A stretch of DNA of 64,000 nt from positions 44,675,631-44,739,630 of the forward strand of contig NW_020954585.1 in assembly GCF_900497805.2 (NCBI RefSeq), read 5' to 3'. A program made the translations under genes and the position numbers. Below, in pieces: positions 11,071 to 21,502 of this stretch. Under the pieces are notes generated by a model, which saw nothing but the letters and a program-made list of their open reading frames with translations, was not told the origin of the DNA and made no database searches. Every line of letters begins with the position of its first letter. The stretch's first letter is position 1. Source of the DNA: Vombatus ursinus (taxonomy: Eukaryota; Chordata; Mammalia; Diprotodontia; Vombatidae).

Positions 11071-11241
11071 GATCATGGGATTTCGAGCTGGTAGGACCAG
11101 GGAGATCGTCTACTACCCTCTCATGTTATGTTTAGAGAAACTGAGATCCTCAGAGGTTAAGCGGTGTGATTCAAGGTCACACAGATAGTAAGAAACAGAA
11201 GTGGTCTTCTGAATCTAAAATCAATGGTCTTCCCTCTGGGT
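11071..11241 (-). mobile_element. Ther-2 SINE, reverse
   Basis: Reversed CR1/L3-type tail 'gatcatgggatttcgagctg', CORE 'gagaaactgagatcctcaga' and head region. Confidence 0.7.
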
Positions 11242-11837
11242 GAGACAATCTTCTTCCCAGGAATCCACAGGCCAGCCCTATGGGACAGATTCCAGAGGAG
11301 CTTGGGCATGGTTGCTCCCTCCCCAATAACTAAAAGGACAGGTCCCTGCCCCAGGTTTCCCCTCTCTTCCTACTTCAAGACCCTCATGAATGATGAAGTC
11401 TGAAAGAAGATTTTGACAGACAGCTAACCCATAGGTTGTTACGTTCTCCACCAAAAGAACAGCCCCACCCTAAACTCCAAGACAGAAGGAAGAATGTGAA
11501 TTCTTTCCCTCAAAAAAGGCCCCTGAAGATCTCTTGAAGAATAACTTTTGCCAGTTAACATGACCTCTAAGGTTCTTTCCAGTTCTGAACCCTGTGGTTC
11601 TGTGATTCAGTGATCATGCACATGGGAAGACAGTGGCGCCATCCATCATCGTAACAGACCTCAGCTCTGTGAAGTACTGGCCGACGATCAGAACGCTTTC
11701 CTTTCCTTGTCTCGTAGTGTGATTCTTTCCACTCTGCACGCCTAGAATCACTATGCACCTTCTGCTCTAGACCCCTGTGCAAGCTCACCCTGCAGTCTTC
11801 AACACTCCTGAACGGCCTTAGAGGAAGATTATAGAAA
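11242..11837. other. Mostly unique block
   Basis: Unique except for a forward Ther-2/CR1-type tail at 11559-11614 ('tgacctctaaggttctttcc'). The rest shows no gene. CpGs are slightly more frequent near 11640-11700. Confidence 0.5.
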
Positions 11838-12048
11838 GTCAGAGTTGAACAGGACCCTAAGGTCAGTTCTGCTCCATCCTTTAAAACCCCCTTCTCCTCC
11901 TTCATCTTAAAAAAAAAATAAATCATGAAACCAAGGCCCAGAGGAGCTAAATGACTTACTTCTTGTAACTCTGGACTTTAGTGGTCAAGCTGGAATGGGA
12001 ATCGAGGTCTGCTCACTCCTAGTCCAGGGTTCTTTACAGTATATCATC
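11838..12048 (-). mobile_element. Ther-2 SINE, reverse
   Basis: Reversed tail 'tcagagttgaacaggaccct', an internal A-run, CORE 'aaccaaggcccagaggagct' and the head near 'cctagtccagggttctttac'. Confidence 0.7.
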
Positions 12049-12077
12049 TTGACCCATGATTCTAGGGGTAGGGGCAA

Positions 12078-12090
12078 AGGTCAAAGGTCA
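12078..12090 (+). promoter_or_regulatory. Perfect DR1 nuclear-receptor motif
   Basis: AGGTCAAAGGTCA: two perfect AGGTCA half-sites one base apart, the consensus DR1 for HNF4 and RXR heterodimers. It lies in unique DNA between a Ther-2 and a MIR. The match is visible; function is inference, and a 13-mer can occur by chance. Confidence 0.45.
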
Positions 12091-12245
12091 CATTTTTGAG
12101 GCAAGGATTCATAGGGTCCCGGAACCCAGGAATCCTGATTCTTCTCATCCAGTGATCACTTGCCTGGCGATTTCACCTCATCTCATAAGAAATAAAACCA
12201 TGAAGAAGTCAGAAGTTTCAAGAAATGGAAAAGAAGAAAGGAGGC

Positions 12246-12502
12246 AAGAAACAAGAATTTATTCAGCACCTACTATTTGCCAGCCACTGTGCTAAGCACT
12301 TTACAAATACTGTTTTCATTCGATCCACAGAACAATCTTAAGAGGTTGGCACTATTATTATTCCCATTTTACAGTTGAGGAAAAAGGCAGACAGAGGTTA
12401 AGTGATTTGCCTGGTTAGGATGTGTCTGAAGGTGAATTTGAACTCGGGTCTTTCTGACTCCGGGCCCAGGGCTCTATTCAATACACCACCTAGCTGCCTG
12501 AG
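12246..12502 (-). mobile_element. MIR SINE, full length, reverse
   Basis: From 'gaatttattcagcacctact' through 'ttcccattttacagttgagg' to 'caccacctagctgcc'. The tRNA-like end resembles the Mar-1 head, so this may be a MIR/Mar-1 intermediate. Confidence 0.8.
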
Positions 12503-12689
12503 AAGATGAAGATAGAGGATAGATGGGGAGGGGCAGCTTGGCAGAATGAGTTCATCATGAATAATGAATAATAAATTGGTTCCTCAAGGAGTTCTAAGGC
12601 CCTGTTCTATATCTATATATAAGTTATTTGGTTTGTTCAACAGCCTGAGCCCCTGGGATGGGGGCCTAAGGCAAAGTACCTTATACATA

Positions 12690-12965
12690 TACTGTACATA
12701 TGTACAAATTTGTATTGTGAGACATGGGAGACGCTGGCACAGGACTGCCCAGCATGGCGTGCCCGCATCAAAGAAGGCACTGTGCTCTATGAGCAAAGCA
12801 GAACTGCAGTAGCTCAAAAGAAACATGAGATGCACAAAGTTGGAGACATCTCCACTCCAAATGTTCATATGGACTATTTGTGCCCAACCTGTGGTAGAGC
12901 CTTCCAAGCTGTTATTGGTCTGATCAGCCACAGTTGGATGCATTGTACATTGACCCTGTACAACC
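12690..12965 (+). mobile_element. RTE-like LINE, ORF C-terminus
   Basis: A forward frame encodes WETLAQDCPAWRARI, then a zinc-finger-like end LCPTCGRAFQAVIGLISHSW (C-x2-C ... H-x3-H). RTE-type LINE polyproteins often end in such a motif after an arginine-rich stretch. No reverse transcriptase is present upstream. Could be another non-LTR LINE. Confidence 0.6.
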
Positions 12966-12972
12966 AACATCG

Positions 12973-13104
12973 TACAAAGCGTTTAACACATATTATCTCG
13001 TTTGATCCTCAAAACAACCCTATGAGATAGGGGTTGTTATTCTCCTCACTTTACAGATGAGGCAACTGAGGCTTCGAGTGATTGAATGACTTGTGTAAGG
13101 CCAA
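12973..13104 (-). mobile_element. MIR SINE fragment, reverse
   Basis: Reversed MIR middle: 'cgtttgatcctcaaaacaac', 'tttacagatgaggcaactga'. Ends near 'gtaaggccaataag'. Confidence 0.7.
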
Positions 13105-13107
13105 TAA

Positions 13108-13492
13108 GGGCCTTATCATCCTAGTCTAGGCCTACCCTACTGCAATCGACTCCTAATAGGTCTGCTTGCCTCCAATTCCTCCTTCATCCTGCTTCCATAA
13201 TTGTCTTCCTTATGCAGAGATCTGGCCACAAGATTGAAAATCAGAAGGAGCCTTAGGGCTTATATGGTCCAACATCCTCATTTTACCAGGGTGGAGATTG
13301 AGTGCTAGAGAAATGAAGGAGAAGCTAAGGTTACACAGTAGTGGAGATGAAAATTGAACCCAAGTTCTCCTGCTACAAACCCATCTTTCTTTCCCTTATA
13401 CCACAACTGGTCATCTCACTCCTTTGCTGAAGACCCTGCAGTGGCCCCACTCGACCCCCATAAGAAAGTCCAAACTCATTCATTCACCACTC
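13108..13492 (+). mobile_element. L2 LINE split by Ther-2
   Basis: Forward L2 (13108-13230, 'ccctactgcaatcgactcct'; 13404-13492, 'ctcctttgctgaagaccctg') interrupted by a reversed Ther-2 at 13231-13403. The six bases ccacaa at both junctions (gccacaag / accacaac) look like a target-site duplication, so this L2 predates the Ther-2. Confidence 0.75.
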
Positions 13493-13609
13493 GTTCTTAT
13501 TTTTCCAACTCCCTAGAGGCAGCAAGGTGACATGGCAGATCTGACACCATCAGATCTTCGTGACTCCCAAGTCTAGAGTTCAACCCACTGTGCCACCTGG
13601 CAGGACTCC

Positions 13610-13945
13610 AAGAGAGGAGGTGCTAAATCCACTTTAGCTTAGGATTTAGCCAGAACCTGGCTCCTCTGGGATATTTTAACCCTGATTGGGCCAGGCTGGC
13701 AGAACTGAGTGCTCCAGTGAGCACCCTGTGGATTGGACAGGCTCTTTAGAACCATGATACTATGGTTCTACCTCAAAAAGAAATGGGAACCATTAAAACC
13801 ATACCTTCTGGCTGTATATTGACTTAGAGAACCACATAGTCACATTATCTATGTTCTGTTGTACTTTTATTTATTTGGTTAACTGTTTCTTCTTCTTTTT
13901 ATTTTTTTGTAAACTGTGTCTTAATTACATATTAATCTGGTTTGG
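13610..13945 (+). mobile_element. Unique sequence and partial hAT-D
   Basis: 13610-13790 is unique. 13791-13945 matches the hAT-D element at 40674-40850 ('tgacttagagaaccacat', 'cattatctatgttctgttgt', 'aactgtttcttcttct'). Only the middle is retained here. Confidence 0.5.
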
Positions 13946-14011
13946 CTGCACACTCTTGGCTAGATCACCTCTTGGGAGCCTTTTGCTTTCCCATCCCTGG
14001 GAATACACACT

Positions 14012-14215
14012 GGCAAAGGGGTCCCCCACGGCATCCAGGGCCATCTCCAGTCATCCTGATCTGTGTCTTGCCACTGGACCCAGATGGCTCCGAGGAGAAA
14101 GTAAGGCTGGTGACTTTGCATGATTCTCCTCACTTAAATCCAATTCACTTGCCAAGTTATGACATCACCTCCCTGATGTCAAGGTCCTCTTCAGGAAGGA
14201 CAAGCAGCAACAACC
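14012..14215 (+). mobile_element. AAC-tailed RTE-type SINE, 3' half
   Basis: Second copy of the element at 9078-9503: 'ccatctccagtcatcctgat', 'cttgccactggacccagatg', 'cacctccctgatgtcaaggt', ending gcagcaacaaccac. Confidence 0.65.
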
Positions 14216-14217
14216 AC

Positions 14218-14765
14218 AGTCAATCAACAAATGTGGGGTGCTGTGGGATACAAAGACAAAGAGTGAAACAATCCCTGCCCTCAGGGAACTTACATTCTAA
14301 CCATTGGTCATCCACCTTATACTTAAAGACCTCCACTAATGGGAAAGCCACTCACTTCTGCTTCTAAAGCAGCCCATTCTTCTTTTGCATAACTCTAATT
14401 ATGAGGAAGGGCAGCTAGGATAGGGCAGTGGATAGAGCCCCTGGCCTGGAGTCAGGAAGATTCCTCTTTGTGAGTTCAAATCCGGCCTCAGACACTTACT
14501 AGCTGTGTGACCTTGGGCAAGTCACTCAACCCTGTTTGTCTCAGTTTCCTCATCTGTAAAATGGGCTGAAGAAGGAAATGGCAATTCATTCCAATATCTT
14601 TGCCAAGAAAACCCCAAATGGGGTTACAAAGAGTCAGACATGACTGAAAAAAAACAACTGAACAACAATTATGAGGAAATCTTTCCTTATATAGAGCCTA
14701 TCCATTATTCCTAGAAAGGCCCTCTGGGTTCAAGCAGAATAAGTCTAAACCCTTTTCAAATACTT
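14218..14765 (-). mobile_element. L2 end then CR1/L3 LINE, reverse, with Mar-1 inside
   Basis: 14218-14301 is a reversed L2 3' end. 14302-14396 and 14679-14765 are one reversed CR1/L3 LINE ('ccaccttatacttaaagacc'; 'tcaagcagaataagtctaaa') split by the Mar-1 at 14409-14666. Confidence 0.75.
14409..14666 (+). mobile_element. Mar-1 CORE-SINE with 12-bp TSD
   Basis: Complete forward Mar-1 flanked by a perfect duplication aattatgaggaa (14397-14408 and 14667-14678), proof of retroposition into the CR1/L3 LINE. RTE-like tail 'ccccaaatggggttacaaag'. The perfect duplication suggests a younger insertion than its host. Confidence 0.96.
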
Positions 14766-14930
14766 CAGAGACAGAGGATCTGGGTTCAAATCTCAACCCT
14801 GCCACTTACAAGTGATGTGACCTTGGATCAGTCCCATGACTTCTCTGGGTCTCAGTTTCTTCACCTAGCAGGTGAAAGGGTTAGACTAAATCATTTCTAA
14901 AGTCCCATCAGGGCCTAGCCCTATGATCCC
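14766..14930 (+). mobile_element. Ther-2 SINE
   Basis: Forward, 'ctgggttcaaatctcaaccc' to the CR1/L3-type tail 'gttagactaaatcatttcta'. Confidence 0.75.
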
Positions 14931-15675
14931 ATGTATTTTCCCTTACCCCCAAATCTGCTTTTCTCCGTGTTTAACATTTTCTATTCCTTCAAAAGATCAT
15001 TGCATAGTGTGGTTTCCTTGTACTCCCACAGACTGCTATAGTTGGGCCTGAGATCTAGCCCCCACAACTTACTCTAGTGCTCTGGGTGTTATCTGACCAA
15101 AACAGAGGAGTTGCCCCATTGCCCCAGACATTCTGTCTCCTCTGGACTTGAATCATTATTAGGCATTTCCCCCTCATTTCTCTCCATATCCATTGTAACG
15201 TCAGCAGGGCCACCCTGCTCCCTGCCTTCATTCTGCCCACCACCTCACTTGCCTGACAAATCCTGTCATTTAGAATTTCCTAGGCATGGAGTAGACCAGC
15301 TGGTACGGATGCACTCTGCAAGGCCAGCCCAGCATTCCCTGGCAGTACCATCCACCACCATCCCCTGCTCTGACCCAAGGCACCCTTTGACTGACAACCT
15401 CCCAGCCTCTTTCCAACTCAGAGTGGCAGGGAGAAAACAGGGGCTCCAGGTGTTGGGGTGTAGATGCTGACTGGAAGGGCAAAGAGCTTTGTTCCTCCCC
15501 CCCTCCTTCTCACTCTTCTTGTCAAATAGAATGGAGACACAGCTCCCACCCCCTGCCTGCTCTCATCTCCTGGTGGTGGGAGGCAGGTTTTATGGCAGTC
15601 CTTTCCCCTGAGATTGTGGAAGACGGATTTACAACTGGTTTCAGCTCATCCTCTTCACTACCACCACCTCCAACA
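14931..15675. other. Unique block
   Basis: About 745 bp without recognised repeats. An open frame of about 119 codons on plus (15111-15470) is proline/serine-rich with no domain. No gene is called. Confidence 0.5.
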
Positions 15676-15679
15676 TACC

Positions 15680-15850
15680 ATTAATAATTGTAACATATTT
15701 CCATAGTGCTTCACAATTTACAAAGCTCACAGCTTCACAATTTACAAAGCTAACCCAACAGCTCTGTGATAGAGTTAGGGTGAGTATTATTGGGTCTGGA
15801 ATCAAGAGACCCAGACTCAAGTCTTTTTTTGGCTGCTGCTTAGCTGTGTA
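15680..15850 (-). mobile_element. MIR remnant with short tandem duplication, then Ther-2 head
   Basis: Reversed MIR tail (15680-15795). The unit agcttcacaatttacaaagct occurs twice (near 15708-15750), a local 22-bp duplication. A forward Ther-2 head follows (15795-15850). Confidence 0.55.
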
Positions 15851-15885
15851 GGATGCTGGCTATTGAGGGCTGGTGAGTTGTCCCC

Positions 15886-15968
15886 CTGTGGCTTTAAGGG
15901 GCCCTTTAAGGGCTGCACTTGAGGACCTAGAGGGCCACATGTGTCCTTGAGGCCGTTCCCCGCCCCTG
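15886..15968 (+). mobile_element. Half of foldback MITE (family M)
   Basis: Matches one arm of the element at 34999-35201: 'cacttgaggacctagagggc', cacatgtgtccttgaggcc, end ttccccgcccctg. Confidence 0.75.
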
Positions 15969-16028
15969 AGGTAGGCTAAAAGACTGCTGGGTAATATCTT
16001 ATTGCTGCCCTTCTTTTAGAGCTGAAAG

Positions 16029-16227
16029 CATAGTTTCTTAACTTTTTTTTTGCATTGTGTACCCCTTGGGCAGGCTGGTAAGGCCCATGAGCCCCTTCCT
16101 CTGCATAATGTTTCTTTAAATACATAAATAAAATTCATGGGTTTACAGAGGAAGCCAACTATACTGAGATGCAGCTATCAAAATACTTTAAAATACAAGC
16201 TTACAGACATCAGGGTAAGAACCCTTG
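16029..16227 (+). mobile_element. hAT-A non-autonomous element
   Basis: Nearly complete copy from 'atagtttcttaacttttt' to 'gggtaagaacccttg'. The two ends are inverted repeats. Internal 'ggcaggctggtaaggcccat' and 'gaagccaactatactgagat'. Confidence 0.75.
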
Positions 16228-16834
16228 GTTTAAAGGGTTTCATGGGATTTTGTGTGCCTGTCAGTTGCAGCCAATTGTGTTGACCAGTTCCTGTGGGCAG
16301 GCTTTCCTCTCTTTATGTATTTCCTCCTTCAAAGGGGCCTGATCAAGGGAACTGGGTTCAAGGCACAAGCTGGGTGTGTGCATGCATGCGTGTGTGGGCG
16401 TTCATGTTTTTTTTTTTTAATGGAGATTTTTCTCTGACAGCAAAAAAGATAATGATAAGAAAGATGATTTGCATTGTGGCTGAGCATTTCAGCAGTGCCT
16501 GGCACCTCAGAGCAGCTCATATCCAAATGAGGGCTGGTTTATTGTCTTACTTATGAGCAAGGTGACCAGGGACTTTCCCCCAAAAGCCCAAGGACAAACA
16601 CAAGGGGATTAAAAAGTAATAAAAAAGAATCTGCTCCCATGATAGGCATCAGAAGAGGGCATCAATGTCAACAGACACTGTCCCCCTTCCTAACAAAGAT
16701 GGCATCTCTGAAGGCTTTAGAGAGGGTATGCCTTGAGATGTTTCTCTAATAGTTGGGGCATGCCATACTGAGTCATCCACACTTTCTGGTTAGTTTTCCC
16801 TCCAGACCAATGAAACACATTCGGGGGATTGGGA
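16228..16834. other. Unique block, enhancer candidate
   Basis: About 600 bp unique. 16448-16474 packs two GATA motifs (gataa, tgataag) and a perfect POU octamer ATTTGCAT (16467-16474). Surrounding sequence to about 16620 lacks repeats. Regulatory role is inference. Confidence 0.4.
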
Positions 16835-17062
16835 AAGTGGCTAGATTAGGGCCCAGACTATGGTTGGGATTGGGAAGAGGGGGTTCAGTCTGTGGCCAGA
16901 ATTAGAAGGTCTGTATGTGGTTGGCTTGAGGACAATCTGTAGCAAGTTAGGGCCTTTCCTCTGTGGCTAGGTTAGAGCTCTGTCTGGGACAGATCTGGGT
17001 TCAATCTATAGCTAGGATTATGAGATCAATTAGTGATTGGGGGCTGGGATCAGTCTAAGGCT
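16835..17062. repeat. Degenerate minisatellite, ~25-40 bp unit
   Basis: About seven diverged repeats of a core like ctgtggctaggatt: ctatggttgggatt, ctgtggccagaatt, tatgtggttggctt, ctgtggctaggtt, ctatagctaggatt. Spacing varies, so it is old or built by slippage. Confidence 0.6.
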
Positions 17063-17074
17063 GAAGTTTTCCAT

Positions 17075-17800
17075 CCACCCCTAATGCCCCTGACTCTACC
17101 TCTTATTCAATCAGTTGTCAAGTCTTATTGTTTCTAGCTGCCAATATCTCTCTCCACACTTATGACTACCACCTTAATTTATTCTTGTTTATATTACTAG
17201 AATAACCTCCCAACCGTTTCTCCAATTCTTCCTCCACAATGATCTGCTCTCATCACTTCTTTACTAAGAAAGCTTCAGTGACTTCCTAATGTTTACTGAA
17301 TGAAGTATAGATATCTAATCCTAGTATTCACAGCCCTCTACTCTCCTCTTCCTCCAATTTTCTATCAACCTACCTGTCCAGTCTTATAAAACTCTCCTTC
17401 ATACTCTGTGTTTTACCTAAACTGAGGTATACTCTTCATCTCCCATTCTCTTCTTTCCTTCACGTCTCCATGCTTTTACTTGTGTTTTTTTTCCTATGCC
17501 TAGAATAGAAACCTCTCTCCCACTTCTCCCATCTCCTAAAGCCCTTTTCTTCTATGATACCCTAATGTCCAGCTATCATTGGGAGTAGTGGCCTCATGTG
17601 GTCTTTAACCCTGTTGCTTCTACATGGTGTTGCTCTTTCTTCATGAGCCATTTCAGAACCCACTGCCTCCATGAAGCCCTCCCTTTGCCACATGATGTCT
17701 CAGTATTTCAAGTTTGTCATAACATTTTGCTTGGTCCTCTTCTTTACACTTAGCTCACCCATCCCCCGTATCTCTATCATTTTTGTACTTGTCCATCATG
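17075..17800 (+). mobile_element. L2 LINE, 3' part
   Basis: Forward L2 with 'attactagaataacctcccaa', 'ctcatcacttctttactaag' and the 3' UTR 'ccatgaagccctccctttgc'. Strongly diverged, no frame. Confidence 0.75.
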
Positions 17801-17990
17801 TGAAATAATTTCCAGTTGTATGGTAGTAAGGGGAGATAGGATGAGAAGGGCACTAACAACTGGAAGGAATCACAGTATCTGAAGCTGTAAGGGATGTTAG
17901 AAGCTATATAGTCCAATCTCCTCATTTTACAGGGAAGGAAACTGAGGCACAGAGAGGTTAAGTGATTTGCCTAAGGTAGCCAGGATTTCT

Positions 17991-19736
17991 TCCTACAAAC
18001 ATGCCCATATCTCCCTCACCCTCAAAAAAGACTTGCTTGATACATCCATCCCCACTATCATCCCATATCTTTCCTCCTTTTGTGGCTAAATTCCTTGAGG
18101 AGGTCATCAATAATCAATGCCTTTTCTGTCACTTTCTTCTTTTCTCTCTGTAATCTAGCTTCAGAACTCATCATCAGCAAAAGCTACTCTCCCCAAAGTT
18201 ACAAATGGTCTCAATTGCCAAATCTTGGCCTTTTCTCAACCCTCTCTGTGGCCTTTGACCCTGCTGATCACCTTCTTTTCCTTGATACTGTCTTCTCTCT
18301 AAGTTTCTGTGAATTACACTCTCCTCATTCTCCTTCTGTTTATCTGATCATCCCTTCTCCATCTTCCTTGCTGGATCTTCATCCAGGCCACACCTACTGA
18401 CTGTGGGTGTCCCACCAGGACCTGTCCTGGGCCCTCTTATCTTCTTCTTCTGTACCATTTCACTTAGTGATCTCATTAGCTCCCTTGGATTCAATTATCA
18501 TCTCTATGCTGATGATTCCCATATCTACTTATGCAGTCGCTCTGCTGAGTATCTCCAATTTATTGTATCTATACCTTGTTCATACACAATTGTTTGTGTG
18601 TTGTCTCCCCTAGATTGTAAACTCCTTGAGGTCAGGGGCTGTTTTGCCTTTCTATATATTCCCAGTGCTTAGTACAATAGGACTTATCCAGTCTTAATGT
18701 ATCTGCTGATACATTAGGAGGTCTGCTGACCTCCAGTTTCACATTTCCAGTTGCCTATTAGACAACCCAAACCAGATGTACCATATCCATCTTAAATTAA
18801 ACTCAACATGTCCAAAACTAAACTCATTATCTTTTCTCTAAATCCTCCCCTTTTCCTAACGTCTCTGTTACAGTGAGGGTACCACCATCCTCCTAGTCAC
18901 CCAGGTTCCCAACTTAGGTCATCCTCAATTCCTTACTCTCTCACCCCTTCCCCACCACATCTAATCAATTGCCACATTTTCTCAGTTCTACTTCACAATA
19001 TCCCTTATAGCTGCCTCTTATTTCTTGTTGCCATGAGTCTGGTATGGCCCCTCATCATCTTACTCTTGGGCTATTGCAATAGCCAGCTGGTTGGTCTCCC
19101 TGACTCTAGTCTCTCTTCACTCTGTTCCAACCTCTTCTCATCTGTCAAATTGTTCTTCCTAAAGCTCAGATCTGATCATGTCTTCTCCCTACACCCACAA
19201 CCATTCAATAAAGTTCAGTGACTCCCTATCACCTCCAGGATCAAATAGAAAATCATCTGGCATTCAATGCCCTTTATAGCCCAGTCCCCTCCTACCTTCC
19301 CAGTCTTCTTACACCTTACACCTGCCCACCACCTACAAGACAGTGACACCGGCCTCTTGGCTCTTTCTTCCACAAGACATTCCATCTCCCAGCTTTAGAC
19401 ATTTTCACTGGCAATGCTTCATGCTTGGACTTTTCTCCCTTCTCATTTCTCTCTCTTAGCATCCCCAGCTTCCTTCAAGTCCCAGCAAAAATTCTGCCTC
19501 CTAAAAGAAACCTTTCCTGATAGCCCTTAATGCTATGATCTTCCTTCTGCTGAGTATCTCCAATTTATCCTGTCTATACCTTGTTCATACACAATTGTTT
19601 GTATGTTGTATTCCCTAGATTGCAAACTCCTTGAGGTCAGGGCCTGTTTTTGCCTTTCTATATATTCCCCATGCTTAGTACAATGCCTGGAATACAGTAG
19701 GTGCTTATTAAATGCTTACTGACTGAATGACTAACT
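17991..19736 (+). mobile_element. L2 LINE, ~1.75 kb including RT domain
   Basis: The best-preserved L2 here. Near 18225-18290 a frame gives FSTLSVAFDPADHLLFLDT, equivalent to the RT motif LxAAFDTVDHxLL. At 18403-18535 GVPPGPVLGPLIFFF and the catalytic box YADDSHIY are readable. Downstream follow the C-terminal region (gactattgcaatag-like at 19070), 'cttccttcaagtcccagcaa' and the 3' end 'ggtgcttattaaatgcttac'. Several stops and a 140-bp insertion at 18541. Inactive. No endonuclease domain was found upstream. Confidence 0.88.
18541..18680 (+). mobile_element. Truncated L2 3' end inserted in L2
   Basis: Nearly identical to 19548-19690 of the same LINE (ctgctgagtatctccaattt, 'taccttgttcatacacaatt', 'actccttgaggtcaggg'). 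It interrupts the RT region. The host motif acttatgcagtc on the left reappears as acttatccagtc on the right, suggesting a target duplication. Confidence 0.7.
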
Positions 19737-19924
19737 GTTGATTGAACCTAGGTCCTCTGACTTCTAGAGCAATGCTCTTTCCATTATACCCTGTTGCCTA
19801 CAGATAGATCTTTTGTAGGAAGTTCATACGAACATCCAACCATAAGGAAAAGAAATGTAAATAGAAAGAAGGGCCAATCTCTCAATCAGCCCAGTGACTG
19901 AACATCGGACCTACAGCCTAGACT

Positions 19925-20347
19925 CATGGGCTGTGAGAGCTGGGAGGGACCTTTGAGCCTGAGTCTGACTCCTTCATTTTGCAAAGAAGGAAGTTGTTGT
20001 TCAGTCATTTTTCAGTCGTGTCTGACTCTTGGTAGCCCCATTTGGGGTTTTCTTGGCAAAGATCCTGGAGTGGTTTGCCATTTCCTTCTCCAGCTCATTT
20101 TACAGATGAGGAAACTGAGGCTGTGAGAGTTTAAGTGACTTGCTCAGGGTCACACAGCTAGTAAGTGTCTGAGGCTGGATTTGAACTCAGGTCTTGCTGA
20201 TTCCAGGTCCAATGCTCCATCTACTGTACCACCCAGCTGCCTGCAAAGAAGGAAATGGAATCTTAATTGCCACAGGTAAATTAGTGGTAGAACCACGTCA
20301 AATCCTGCCTTTCTGACTCAAAATCCAGTGTTCTTTCTGCTATATGG
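19925..20347 (-). mobile_element. Ther-2 SINE, reverse, host of Mar-1
   Basis: Reversed tail 'gtgagagctgggagggacct' (19925-19992) and head (20255-20347, 'gtggtagaaccacgtcaaat') of one Ther-2 split by a Mar-1. Confidence 0.75.
19993..20242 (-). mobile_element. Mar-1 CORE-SINE with 12-bp TSD, reverse
   Basis: Complete reversed Mar-1 flanked by perfect gcaaagaaggaa (19981-19992 and 20243-20254). RTE-like tail 'ccccatttggggttttcttg', CORE and head intact. Confidence 0.96.
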
Positions 20348-20784
20348 TAGCTTTATTTTCATTAGATCTCTCTTGCCTTATCTGTGATAGAAGATTGAGG
20401 CCCTAAGCTTCTGGAGACTGGAGTGTTCAAGGCTGTTGGGCGAGGGGTGTGGGGGCCTTCCACACAATTGTTTCCATGCAGAACTGGGAGACTGTTTCCA
20501 GGGCTGCTTCTGTCGGTGGGAGAAGCTACTGAACAATAATGTGGCACCTTCCAGCGGGTCATTTAAGAGTTTCTGGGAGGAAAGCTGTTGGCGTGCGGGT
20601 GGTCCAATGGCGGTCAGAGACTGCTTCGTGGTGCTGGAGAATGTGGGAAGGAGACCAAGTGCTAGAGGAAGCTAATAGAGGCCTGGAAGCTTAAGGCAGC
20701 AGCCTCCTCCCTTTGGCTCATCATTAGCAGTGTTGGTATTGGGGGCAAGTTTTTGGCTCCAGTGCTAACACAGCGCTGAATTCG
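20348..20784. other. Unique block
   Basis: About 440 bp, moderately GC-rich, with a ccaatggcgg (CCAAT-box-like) near 20606. No gene or repeat recognised. Confidence 0.45.
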
Positions 20785-20935
20785 GAATCAAAGCAGTGGA
20801 AGTGAAATCTTTGCTCTGCCATTCATTTTCTATGTGACTTTGGGCAAGTCACTTAAAATTTCTGGGCCTCCTGATGGCTTTTAAATTCTTGTTGCCTTTC
20901 ATCTCTAGAACTAGGATCCTATGAGCCTATAAACA
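20785..20935 (+). mobile_element. Ther-2 SINE
   Basis: Forward 'ctttgctctgccattcattt', 'gactttgggcaagtcactta', tail 'catctctagaactaggatcc'. Confidence 0.7.
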
Positions 20936-21502
20936 CAGTGTGCAATAGATTTGGGGGCAGAGGATGCTGTGGTGAGGTCTATTCTAGCAGGGTTTATCTG
21001 AGTGGTGCAAGTGGACTTGCTCTGGGTTCTTTTCCCAGAGCATTGCCCCTGAGAGCACTAGACATCTGTACCCAAATCAGCAAGTAATTCGGCAGTTTGT
21101 TTTGGTGGCTCTCGAAACACTGCTGAAGTTTGCTGAATTTCCTTTGGTTAGGGCCAGCATCCCACCTAGACTAGGTTGATGTAGTCAGTTTCCTGTGGTG
21201 TGAAAACCTGCCCCCCCCCACCAAATCTCACTATGATGCCAACATTTTTCCATTAGAGTGTCAGTTGTTTGGGTAGCCTACATCAGAAACAGAAGAGGCT
21301 CTGGAGTCAGAGGCCAGAAGGGCAGGCACTGGAAAATTGAGGAGGCTTCCATCTTTGGAAGGTAGAGCATTTCCTCTCCATTGGCTTTTTCAAAATGCTA
21401 AATCCCCAGAGCAGATGTCCCTAACACTTTCCTCAGTAGAATTTCTCTGGCCAAGATGAGGTTTCAAAAATGGGCCCAAGTGTTGATTTCCTGTCCCCTA
21501 GG
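20936..21502. other. Unique block
   Basis: About 570 bp without recognised repeats or coding signal, apart from a short C-run near 21212. Confidence 0.5.

Larger units (their letters stand above)
17866..19797 (-). mobile_element. Ther-2 SINE split by the L2 at 17991-19736
   Basis: 17866-17990 is the reversed tail and CORE ('aactgaggcacagagaggtt'). 19737-19797 supplies the reversed head ('gaacctaggtcctctgactt'). The simplest reading is one Ther-2 interrupted by the L2, which would put L2 activity after Ther-2 insertion. Confidence 0.6.

Noticed and set aside
12890-12960. C2H2 zinc-finger gene
   Set aside because: A single degenerate finger following an arginine-rich stretch fits the end of an RTE-type LINE polyprotein better than a host gene.
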